12,790 nucleotides of DNA, from NCBI GenBank assembly GCA_038320185.1, contig JBBQDZ010000056.1, forward strand, positions 1-12,790, written 5' to 3'. Source of the DNA: JBBQDZ01 sp038320185 (GTDB lineage Bacteria > Actinomycetota > Thermoleophilia > Gaiellales > Gaiellaceae). A model generated the notes under the pieces. The model was given only the letters and a program-made list of their open reading frames with translations. It searched no databases and was not told the DNA's origin. Position numbers and translations under genes: made by a program. This document shows positions 6,933-12,790 of this stretch, one piece after another. How positions within the stretch are numbered: position 1 is the first letter of the stretch; each line of letters starts with the position of its first letter.

Positions 6933-7538
6933 ATGAAGCTGAAGCTCGTGTTCTGCGCGCTCGCTGCGTTCGTGGCGCTCGCGGTCGTGGCGGTGGCCGC
7001 GGCCGACCGCATCAAGGGCACCCCGGGTAACGACACGCTCACGGGGACGCCGTCGGCGGACCTGATCCTGGGGCTCGAGGGCAACGACTCGATCTACGCG
7101 CGCGACGGGGCCGACCGCGTCATGGGCGGGCCCGGGAACGACTCGATCTACGGCAACGACGGGTTCGACGTGCTCCGCGGCAACGAGGGGAACGACACGA
7201 TCTCGGGCGGCGACGGGGCTGACACTCTCGCCGGCGGTCCGGGCGACGACTTCCTGCGCGGCCGCGACGGCGCCGACCGCATCAGCGGCGGCGACGGCAA
7301 CGACACGCTGTACGGCGGCGACGGTGCCGACATGGAGAGCGGCGGCGCGGGCAACGACACGCTCTACGCGCTGGCCGACGACAACAATCCGGACCGCCTC
7401 GACTGCGGTCCGGGGATCGACACGGCGTACATCCGCGCCAACGACCACGGCGACAAGGTCGTGAACTGCGAGGTCGTGAAGGTGGTCTCCGACGCCGGCC
7501 GCAACGAGCCCGGCGACGCTGCCCCGACGGGCGACTAG
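6933..7538 (+). CDS. Small exported RTX calcium-binding beta-roll protein
   Basis: A 201-aa secreted protein consisting of a signal peptide (1-24, cleaved around AVAAA-DR) followed by 13 consecutive RTX nonapeptides of type GGxGxDxLx. These run without a break from residue 29 to 145 (for example GGPGNDSIY, GGDGADTLA, GGDGNDTLY). They should bind Ca2+ between turns and fold into a single parallel beta-roll. The tail (146-201) has DRLDCGPGIDTAY and VVNCEVV; C158 and C179 probably form a disulfide that caps the roll. There is no catalytic or adhesin domain, and no type I secretion genes are near. ATG 6933 has the SD AAGGAGG at 6922-6928 (4-nt spacing), which beats an upstream in-frame ATG at 6891. 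The role is unknown; a structural or Ca-buffering surface protein is plausible. Confidence 0.92.
   Translation: MKLKLVFCALAAFVALAVVAVAAADRIKGTPGNDTLTGTPSADLILGLEGNDSIYARDGADRVMGGPGNDSIYGNDGFDVLRGNEGNDTISGGDGADTLAGGPGDDFLRGRDGADRISGGDGNDTLYGGDGADMESGGAGNDTLYALADDNNPDRLDCGPGIDTAYIRANDHGDKVVNCEVVKVVSDAGRNEPGDAAPTGD
7020..7376 (+). repeat. 27-nt-period tandem repeats encoding the RTX nonapeptides
   Basis: Thirteen codon-phased units of 27 nt, many sharing near-identical blocks such as AACGACTCGATCTACG and AACGACACGCT. This explains the DNA-level repetition here as coding repeats, not a CRISPR array or intergenic element. Confidence 0.85.
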
Positions 7539-7554
7539 CAGTCCCTACGGCAGA

Positions 7555-7586
7555 GGTGAGGCCCGCCCTTTACGGCGGGCCTCACC
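7555..7586. terminator. 13-bp perfect hairpin between convergent RTX and beta-propeller genes
   Basis: The arms 7555-7567 and 7574-7586 pair without mismatch around the 6-nt loop CTTTAC. The stem starts 16 nt after the RTX stop, and its other arm contains the restored stop codon of the minus-strand beta-propeller gene. It probably ends transcription from both sides. It has no U-tract. Confidence 0.65.
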
Positions 7587-8759
7587 GCCGGCCGACGAAC
7601 TGCCCGTGCGAGGAACGCGACGGCGCCGCGAAGAGCACGCCGGCCGCGGCCGTCGAACTGGACCTCGAGGTACTTGCGGGTGTTCGCGAGCGGTGCGAGG
7701 TGCTTGACGACGCGCAGGGTGCGCGTGTCGACGACGTCGCCGGCGTCGCCGACGAAGACGAAGCGGCCGTCGCGGCTGTGGCTCAGCCAGCCGTCCTTGG
7801 TGCAGGCATAGGCGCAGCCGAGCTCGGGCTCGCTCAGCGGCGAGACCTTCACGCTGGAGAGCAGCTTCGGGCCCCTGCCCGGTAGACCGATCACGTCGAA
7901 GACGTGGACGAGCTCGTTCGGCGCGTCGATCACCCACAGGGTGCGCTCGGCCGGTGAGATGCTGATGCCGTGGCTCGGGCAGTAGCTCTCGTCGTAGGCC
8001 GTCTTGTCCCAGCGCAATCCCGCCTCGGCGAGATCGATGGTGTGTAGGACCTTCCCGCTCGAGATGCTTCCGACCTGAAAGCCGAGAAACCCGGTCGCTG
8101 TCGTGAACGAGAGGGTCTCGCGGCCGTTGATCGCGAAGGGCCGCACGCCGCTCACGAGCGGGCCGACACGCGACACCACGCGCCCTTTTTCGCGTATAGG
8201 CGACCTCCAGCTGGTCGTGGTCGCGACCTCCAAGGTAGAGGCGACGCCCGTCGCGGCTCAGCAGTGTGTTGTGCGGCGCTCGGCCGCCCTCGATGCGGCC
8301 GACCACGCGTCCGTCACCGCCGTCCAGCACGTACCAGGTGCCGTCTGAGGAGAGCGCCCCGTCCGGCATGTAGACGCGCCGGCCGTCGGGGCTGACGGCG
8401 GGGGAGTCGATCCCGAAGGGGTAGCTGCGCGACCAGACCACGCGGTCCCGGCGCAGGTCGTACTTGAGCATCGCCCCCGGCCCGTTGTCGCCGCCGTCGC
8501 CGCCGTAGCTCACGTAGAGCATCCCGGTGGCGGCGCTCGCGCAGGCGCCGCGGATGCCGTTGCGGGTCAGCGGCAGCTCCACGTGCTTGACGAGCCGGAA
8601 GGCGCGGTCGAGGTCGTAGACGTAGAGATGGCCGTCCGGAAAGACGTACTCGTAGCGCCGGACGGGCGCTGTCGCGGCAGCGATCGAGGGTGCGCCGAGA
8701 CGCAGGGCGGCAGCGGTGCCCGCGGCGCCGAGGAGGACATCTCGCCTCGTCAGTCCCAT
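7582..8759 (-). pseudogene. Tat-exported YncE-like beta-propeller protein, broken by two apparent +1 frameshifts
   Basis: The gene starts at ATG 8759 with a twin-arginine signal (LTRRDVLLGAAGTAAALRLG). Propeller blades follow: HLYVYDLDRAFRLVKHVEL, MLYVSYGGDGGDNG, SPAVSPDGRRVYMPDG, HNTLLSRDGRRLYLGGRDHD. Homology-like sequence then jumps frame at an A5 run (T5 on the plus strand, 8186-8190) and continues as GRVVSRVGPLVSG, ISISPAERTLWVIDAPNEL, SHSRDGRFVFVGDAG and KYLEVQFDGRG. It jumps again near 7640-7641 to VLFAAPSRSSHGQFVGRR and a TGA at 7584-7582. Dropping one base at each site restores a 391-aa protein that ends at the terminator hairpin. Both events are extra bases in short runs, so sequencing error is as likely as true decay. 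The family binds no single known substrate; the function is unknown. Confidence 0.85.
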
Positions 8760-8933
8760 GCACTCTCACCGTAGCGGCGCGTCAGGCGCCTGTCGCAGGA
8801 CGGAGGGGGTGCTGCCGGTCGAGCGAGACGATCCGAGAGCGCAGGCGGGCTGCACTTCACGTCGAAGCGTGTTGGATCCCTCTGGTTCGATCTTGCGGCG
8901 CCCGGATCCGCGCTGCCGCGGCTCCTCGCTACG

Positions 8934-9353
8934 ATGCCCTCCGCCGTGTGGACCTACTTCATCCCGCTCTACGTCCTCGGTGCGATCGTCCTGCTCTTCG
9001 GGATCTTCGTGGTCCTCGCGCGCCTGCGCGGAGGGCGCTACATCCGGCCGATCGTGGGGCTCCTCGCAAAGGTGCCGTTCATGCGGCGGCTGATGCGGAA
9101 GGCATCGCAGGCTGCCCTCGAGCGTCAGAATCCCGAGCTCGCGAGCGCGATCAGGAAGCTCGAGCGGACGGGCGGCGTCGAACGGGACCCGCGCCGTGCG
9201 CAGGCCGCCCTGTCGCGACTAAGCGCTTCGGAGCGGGCCGCCTACCTCGAGGCCGCGGGCGAGCAAGGCGCGATGCCGACGCCGCAGAACCGTCAGCAGC
9301 GCCGCCAGATGGAGAAGATGCGCAAGAGCCCGGCCCCTCGCCGCAAGGCGTAG
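8934..9353 (+). CDS. Small membrane protein with basic coiled cytoplasmic tail
   Basis: A 139-aa protein of unknown function. One transmembrane helix at about 7-29 (TYFIPLYVLGAIVLLFGIFVV) is followed by a strongly basic, helical tail (YIRPIVGLLAKVPFMRRLM, NPELASAIRKLERTG, NRQQRRQMEKMRK). This looks like a bitopic inner-membrane protein with a cytoplasmic amphipathic or RNA/lipid-contacting tail. The start ATG 8934 has no clear SD; GTG 8946 is an alternative. It stands alone, divergent from the beta-propeller gene and convergent with the ABC operon. The codon pattern and clean membrane segment support a real gene, but there is no domain match I recognise. Confidence 0.7.
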   Translation: MPSAVWTYFIPLYVLGAIVLLFGIFVVLARLRGGRYIRPIVGLLAKVPFMRRLMRKASQAALERQNPELASAIRKLERTGGVERDPRRAQAALSRLSASERAAYLEAAGEQGAMPTPQNRQQRRQMEKMRKSPAPRRKA

Positions 9354-9373
9354 CCGGCCCAGAGCGTCGCTCT

Positions 9374-10051
9374 TCAGGCGAGCCGGCGTTCGAGATACGC
9401 CGCGAGGCGGGTGAGCGGAAAGGAGATGACGAAGAAGACGGCCATGACGCCCCCGTAGATCGCGAACGCGTGCGGTGTGCCGGTCTCGAGCGTCAGGCGC
9501 TCGACCGAGCGCTGGCCCGTCTCGAGCACCTCCGCGCCGCCGATGATCGCCGCGAGCGTCGTGTTCTGGATCACGTTCACGAGCAGGCTCACGAGCGGCG
9601 GTAGGAGCCTGCGCAGCGCCTGCGGCAGGACGATGAAGACGTGCCTGCCGGCCCACCCGAAGCCGAGTGCCGAGGCCGCCTCGTGCTGCTCGCGAGGGAT
9701 CGACTCGATTGCGCCGCGGGTCGCCTCCGCAACCTGCGCGCTTCCCCAGAGGATCAGGCCGATCCCGGCGGCGAGGTAGGGGCTGAAGCGGATGCCGATG
9801 CTCGGGAGGGCGAAGAAGATCAGGAAGATCGTGACGATGATCGGCAGGCCCCGCCAGACCTCGACGTACAGGCGGATCAACCCCCGGAGCGGCAGGAAGC
9901 GGACGGTGAGCAGTGTCCCGAGGGAGACACCGACGGCGAAGCTGCCGGCGACGGCGATCGCCGCGATGCGCGCGGTCTCCTTCAGGCCCACCGTAGCCAT
10001 GTACCTCGCCACGGGGCCGATCCAGTCGGCGAGCGCGAGGAAGGCGAGCAT
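9374..10051 (-). CDS. Polar amino acid ABC transporter permease (HisM/GlnP family), second permease
   Basis: Membrane subunit of 225 aa, usual for the family, with about five transmembrane helices. An N-terminal TM region of type GLKETARIAAIAVAGSFAVG leads to the RNTP-like WRGLPIIVTIFLIFFALP (66-83). The EAA loop EAASALGFGWAGRHVF (124-139) contacts the ATPase. ATG 10051 overlaps the upstream permease stop by 1 nt (TGATG), so translation is coupled. It forms a heterodimer with the upstream permease. It is the last gene of the importer operon, with only a weak potential hairpin between it and the convergent membrane-protein gene. Confidence 0.95.
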   Translation of the reverse strand: MLAFLALADWIGPVARYMATVGLKETARIAAIAVAGSFAVGVSLGTLLTVRFLPLRGLIRLYVEVWRGLPIIVTIFLIFFALPSIGIRFSPYLAAGIGLILWGSAQVAEATRGAIESIPREQHEAASALGFGWAGRHVFIVLPQALRRLLPPLVSLLVNVIQNTTLAAIIGGAEVLETGQRSVERLTLETGTPHAFAIYGGVMAVFFVISFPLTRLAAYLERRLA

Positions 10052-10725
10052 CAGGCGGCCTTCGGCAGCGCGAGCCGGCCCTCGAGCCGGCGGATGCCGA
10101 TCGAGATCAGCCAGACGATGACGAGATAGGTGATCGCGAGCACCACCGTCATCTCGGCATCGCGGAAGGTGACGGCCGCGATCGAGCGGGCGGTGCTGGT
10201 GAGTTCGGGGTAGCCGATCGCGGTCAGCAGCGCCGTGTTCTTCAGCACTGCGACGAACGTGTTGATCGAGGCCGGGATCGCGATCCGACCGCCGATCGGC
10301 AACGTTACGTTGACAAAGGTTCGGAGGCGGTTGAAGCCGAGCGCCAAGCCTGCTTCGCGGAACTGGTGTGGCACCGCCTCGAAGCCCGCGCGGAAATTCT
10401 CGGTGTTGAAGGCGCCGCCCCAGACCATCACCGAGAGCCAGGCCGTCGTGAACGGCGTCAGCCGGATCCCGAACTGGGGCAGGCCGTAGAAGAGGAGGAA
10501 GATCTGCGCGAGGATCGGCGTGTTGCGGATCAGGTCGACGTACACGGCGGCAAGCTGGCTGACGACCGGCAGGCGGTGTGCGCGCGCCCCACCGAGGAGG
10601 AGGCCGATGCAAAACGAGCCGCCGATCGCGATCCCGGAGACCTCGAGGGTTCGGCGAAGTCCTGCGAGCAACTCGCCGTGGTGCTGCCAGATGAACGACC
10701 ACGAGAAGGCGGCGAGGAGGTGCAT
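10051..10725 (-). CDS. Polar amino acid ABC transporter permease (HisM/GlnP family), first permease
   Basis: Membrane subunit of 224 aa. It carries TLEVSGIAIGGSFCIGLLLG (26-45), the family motif VDLIRNTPILAQIFLLFYGLP (63-83), VWGGAFNTENFRAG (101-114) and the EAA loop EAGLALGFNRLRTFVN (124-139). ATG 10725 has only a weak CAGG directly before it. It lies 60 nt after the binding-protein gene, and that gap is largely filled by a strong hairpin, so it is probably made in smaller amount than the binding protein. It pairs with the permease that overlaps its stop. Confidence 0.95.
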   Translation of the reverse strand: MHLLAAFSWSFIWQHHGELLAGLRRTLEVSGIAIGGSFCIGLLLGGARAHRLPVVSQLAAVYVDLIRNTPILAQIFLLFYGLPQFGIRLTPFTTAWLSVMVWGGAFNTENFRAGFEAVPHQFREAGLALGFNRLRTFVNVTLPIGGRIAIPASINTFVAVLKNTALLTAIGYPELTSTARSIAAVTFRDAEMTVVLAITYLVIVWLISIGIRRLEGRLALPKAA

Positions 10726-10741
10726 CCTGGATCGGAGGGAG

Positions 10742-10773
10742 CCGGAGCGGCCGCCCTCCGGCGGCCGCTCCGG
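10742..10773 (-). terminator. 14-bp perfect hairpin inside the ABC operon, after the binding-protein gene
   Basis: The arms 10742-10755 and 10760-10773 are perfectly complementary around the loop CTCC. It sits 12 nt after the binding-protein stop and 16 nt before the permease ATG, on their common strand. A partial terminator or a 3'-exonuclease barrier here would raise binding-protein mRNA over permease mRNA, as known for several binding-protein transport operons such as the malE-malF gap. Confidence 0.6.
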
Positions 10774-10785
10774 ATCAGCTCGTTG

Positions 10786-11697
10786 CTACGAGCAAACCGT
10801 CGTCAGGTCGCTGTCGCTGTAGCGGAAGCTCGACTTCGGCCGTGGAACGTTGTCGGTGAAGTCGCCGACCAGCCGCTTGGGCGCGTTGGCCGCGAGGATC
10901 TTCACGAACTCATCCTTGAGCTGCATCCTCCGCAGCGCGGTGTTGACCCATGCCGCCATGTCGGTCTCGCCCTTCCGGATCCCGATCCCCCACGGAAGGT
11001 TCAGGAACTTGTCCTTCGTGAGCTTGAGCGACGGGTTCTGCGTCGCGACTCCCAGCAGGAACGCGTCGTCGAACATGAACGTGTCTGCCTGCCCGTTCTG
11101 CACCGCGAGCACCGCGGCACTCGGGCTGTCGACCTCGAGCAGCTTCGTGTTCTTGAAGCAGTTGCGGACCCAGGTCGCATAGATCGCCCCGCGCGTGGTC
11201 ACGACCGTCTTGCCCGCAAGGTCCTGGGTCGAGTTGATGCTGGAGTTGTTCGGGACGAGCAGCCGGCCTGTCGCCGAGTAGTAGGGCTTGGAGAAGTCGA
11301 TCACCTGGGCCCGCGCCGGGGTGTAGGTGAGCGTCGAGATGATGATGTCGACCCGCTTCGCCTGTAGCGTCGGGATGCGGCTCGGCGTCGTCACGCAAAC
11401 GAGCGAGAGCCGGTTGGCCTTGCCGAACGCGAGCTCGGTGAAGCGGCGCGCGATCTGGACGTCGTAGCCGTCGTTCTGCCCCTTGACGTCGATGAACCCG
11501 AAGGGCGGGAAGTCGCACTTGACTCCGATCACCCACCGGTGGCGGCTCTTGACGTCCGGCGGGAGTGCCGGAAGCTTCGGGAGCTTCGGCGTCGCGGCCG
11601 GGCGCGCCCCGCCTCGCGAAGGCGCGGCCGGGGCCCAGGCTGCTAGTCCCCCACCCAACAGCGCAGCCGCGACGGTGACAATTGCGATGCGTCTCAT
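10786..11697 (-). CDS. Polar amino acid ABC transporter substrate-binding protein (SBP_bac_3)
   Basis: Extracytoplasmic ligand-binding protein of 303 aa. The signal peptide (about 1-25) has no lipobox cysteine, and a Pro-rich linker (26-50) follows. The type-3 fold then runs from WVIGVKCDFPPFGFID (55-70) through RIPTLQAKRVDIIISTLTYTP (107-127), VIDFSKPYY (132-140), LAGKTVVTTRGAIY (160-173) and VQNGQADTFMFDDAFLL (199-215) to the conserved WGIGIRKGE (236-244). Cysteines 61, 101, 180 and 302 could form disulfides. ATG 11697 overlaps the ATPase stop (ATGA) and has the strong SD AAGGAGGAG at 11702-11710. The ligand is probably a polar or acidic amino acid; this cannot be settled by eye. How a non-lipidated protein stays near the permease is unclear. 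Confidence 0.96.
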   Translation of the reverse strand: MRRIAIVTVAAALLGGGLAAWAPAAPSRGGARPAATPKLPKLPALPPDVKSRHRWVIGVKCDFPPFGFIDVKGQNDGYDVQIARRFTELAFGKANRLSLVCVTTPSRIPTLQAKRVDIIISTLTYTPARAQVIDFSKPYYSATGRLLVPNNSSINSTQDLAGKTVVTTRGAIYATWVRNCFKNTKLLEVDSPSAAVLAVQNGQADTFMFDDAFLLGVATQNPSLKLTKDKFLNLPWGIGIRKGETDMAAWVNTALRRMQLKDEFVKILAANAPKRLVGDFTDNVPRPKSSFRYSDSDLTTVCS

Positions 11698-12539
11698 GCC
11701 TCTCCTCCTTGTTCGTCGATGACGAGCTCGTCGAGCGAGTCGACAAGCTGGAGCGTCCGGCGGAGAAACCGCCGCGTGCGCTCCTCGGCCGGCCGGTCGA
11801 GCACTTCCGAAGGAACGCCCTGCTCGACGATGCGTCCCTCGTCCATGAAGACGAGCCGGTCGCCTACCTCCCGCGCAAACTGCATCTCGTGCGTGACCAC
11901 GAGCATCGTCATTCCCGACCTGGCGAGGTCGCGCATGACGACGAGCACCTCGCCGACGAGCTCTGGATCCAGCGCGGAGGTCACCTCGTCGAAGAGCATG
12001 ACGTGGGGCTCCATCATCAAGGCCCGCGCGATCGCGACCCGCTGTTGCTGGCCTCCCGAGAGCTGATGAGGGTACTGGCGCGCCTTCTCCACGAGCCCCA
12101 CGCGCGCCAGGAGCTCGGTCGCCCGCTCCTCCGCGAGTGCGCGTGGGATGCGCCGGATCCGCCGCGCGGCGAGTGTCAAGTTGTCGATCACCTTCAGGTG
12201 CGGGAAGAGGTTGAACTGCTGGAAGACCATCCCGATCCGCTGCCGCACGGCCGAGACATCGACCCCCTTCGCGGTGATCTCGCGGCCCTCGAAGAAGATG
12301 TGACCGCTGTCGAGAGGCTCGAGGAGGTTGACGCAGCGCAGGAGCGTGCTCTTGCCGCTTCCGCTCGGTCCGATGACGACGAGCGTCTGGCCGGCGCCGA
12401 CCTCGAGGTCGACACCGTCTAGGACGAGGTTGTCGCCGAAGCTCTTCCGGATCGCCTGGCAACGGACAACCGGGACCCCTAGCGGGATCTCGGCTGCCGT
12501 GCCGCCGGTCAGCTCGTCGACGTGGATGCGGCCATACAA
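11694..12539 (-). CDS. Polar amino acid ABC transporter ATP-binding protein (GlnQ/HisP family)
   Basis: Cytoplasmic ATPase subunit of the importer. Numbered from TTG 12539 (281 aa), it has Walker A GPSGSGKST (57-65), Q-loop Q107 in MVFQQFNLFPH, the signature LSGGQ (160-164), Walker B VMLFDE with D184/E185, D-loop SALD (188-191) and H-loop H217 (VTHEMQFA). All catalytic residues are present. The start is uncertain: the conserved domain begins near residue 25 (VRCQAIRKSFGDN), but no in-frame ATG or GTG lies between it and TTG 12539. That TTG lacks an SD and sits inside a possible -10 element. The in-frame extension to 12767 runs opposite a divergent gene and looks spurious. It is the first gene of the operon and is coupled by ATGA to the binding-protein gene. 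Confidence 0.95.
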   Translation of the reverse strand: MYGRIHVDELTGGTAAEIPLGVPVVRCQAIRKSFGDNLVLDGVDLEVGAGQTLVVIGPSGSGKSTLLRCVNLLEPLDSGHIFFEGREITAKGVDVSAVRQRIGMVFQQFNLFPHLKVIDNLTLAARRIRRIPRALAEERATELLARVGLVEKARQYPHQLSGGQQQRVAIARALMMEPHVMLFDEVTSALDPELVGEVLVVMRDLARSGMTMLVVTHEMQFAREVGDRLVFMDEGRIVEQGVPSEVLDRPAEERTRRFLRRTLQLVDSLDELVIDEQGGEA

Positions 12540-12562
12540 CGAGAGTTGAGGATCGAAGTCAA
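12534..12562 (-). promoter_or_regulatory. Possible promoter of the amino acid importer operon
   Basis: On the minus strand TTGACT (12562-12557) and TTGTAT (12539-12534) are 17 bp apart. The -35 is good and the -10 is poor (3 of 6). If used, transcription starts near 12527, downstream of the TTG start, so promoter and start choice exclude each other. Confidence 0.3.
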
Positions 12563-12596
12563 GGCTCGCCGCGCGACCGCGGACGGTCTCGCCGCG

Positions 12597-12625
12597 TTGA
12601 AATCGCTCCTCGAACGTCCTATAAT
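12597..12625 (+). promoter_or_regulatory. Near-consensus sigma-70 promoter, TTGAAA-N17-TATAAT
   Basis: The -35 TTGAAA (12597-12602), a 17-bp spacer and a perfect TATAAT (12620-12625) read towards ATG 12640. Expected transcription start is near 12632, leaving a leader of only about 8 nt without an SD. Such a match stands out in this GC-rich window. Confidence 0.72.
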
Positions 12626-12639
12626 CGCGCCGTCTGCCG

Positions 12640-12790
12640 ATGAGACGCCCAGCGCTCCTTGCCGCCGTCCTCGCCCTCGCGCTCGCGCCGGTGGCGCGCG
12701 CGGTGAACCCGGGGAGGGGGGCGACCAACAGGGGCTCGGAGACGAAGTACTTGCTGACGGGGGGCAAGGACGGGGAGACCGTCGCGAGCC
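12640..12790 (+). CDS. N-terminus of an exported protein, cut by window edge
   Basis: Fifty codons are visible. There is a signal peptide (MRRPALLAAVLALALAPVARA, probably cleaved after ARA), then VNPGRGATNRGSETKYLL and TGGKDGETVAS. All third positions after the first codons are G or C, and first positions are purine-rich, as in real genes. The product is not recognised. It lies divergent from the amino acid importer, directly behind a near-consensus promoter and almost without a leader. The opposite strand is also open here, but it gives a Pro-rich mirror translation without signals. Confidence 0.6.
   Translation, partial: MRRPALLAAVLALALAPVARAVNPGRGATNRGSETKYLLTGGKDGETVAS

Noticed and set aside
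7020..7376. Repetitive DNA resembling a CRISPR or minisatellite
   Set aside because: The 27-nt period is in codon phase and encodes RTX nonapeptides; there are no unique spacers between identical repeats.
9361..9373. Small inverted repeat AGAGC-GTC-GCTCT between the membrane protein and the permease
   Set aside because: A stem of only 5 bp with a 3-nt loop in a 20-bp gap is too weak to call a terminator.
10786..12462. Single long frame joining the binding protein to upstream sequence
   Set aside because: Only the part from ATG 11697 is the binding protein; the rest is an alternate-frame reading of the ATPase gene.
12540..12767. N-terminal extension of the ABC ATPase from TTG 12767
   Set aside because: It would run through a near-consensus promoter and the start of a divergent signal-peptide gene, and it is not typical of the family.
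1..12790. tRNA, rRNA, riboswitch, insertion sequence or attachment site
   Set aside because: I looked for characteristic stems, transposase motifs and terminal repeats by eye and found none that I could support.

Overview
The window is uniformly high-GC, with G/C-dominated third codon positions, GTG/TTG starts, 1-4 nt operon overlaps and Shine-Dalgarno (SD) sites on most but not all genes. Gene content (VanW-like/YkuD L,D-transpeptidase, PGM1-type ATP-grasp ligase, small exported RTX protein, Tat-exported beta-propeller) suggests a soil-type actinobacterium, perhaps class Thermoleophilia. That placement is an inference from protein style; no rRNA or marker gene is present.

Layout. 1-755 (-): N-terminal part of an L,D-transpeptidase, cut by the window edge. 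756-1143: intergenic, ending in a three-half-site direct-repeat operator. 1144-2562 (+): exported phosphoesterase of the phospholipase C / acid phosphatase family. 2574-2599: GC hairpin between convergent genes. 6692-2606 (-): a four-gene operon of small exported protein, OmpR-type response regulator, sensor histidine kinase and PGM1-like ATP-grasp ligase. 6693-6932: divergent control region. 6933-7538 (+): exported protein made almost wholly of 13 RTX nonapeptides. 7555-7586: convergent hairpin. 8759-7582 (-): Tat-exported YncE-like beta-propeller gene broken by two apparent +1 frameshifts. 8934-9353 (+): small membrane protein. 12539-9374 (-): complete polar amino acid ABC importer in the order ATPase, binding protein, permease, permease, with a 14-bp hairpin after the binding-protein gene. 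12640-12790 (+): start of an exported protein behind a near-consensus sigma-70 promoter.

The most interesting signal is regulatory. Eight copies of a 7-bp half-site, consensus GNYTTRC, lie in exact 11-bp phase in three intergenic arrays. They precede the phosphoesterase gene, the RTX gene and the two-component operon, each reading in the direction of its downstream gene. An 11-bp direct repeat is the architecture bound by OmpR/PhoB-family regulators, and the motif resembles the actinobacterial PhoP box. The simplest model is that the regulator encoded here autoregulates and controls a local regulon of secreted proteins, possibly a phosphate-responsive one.
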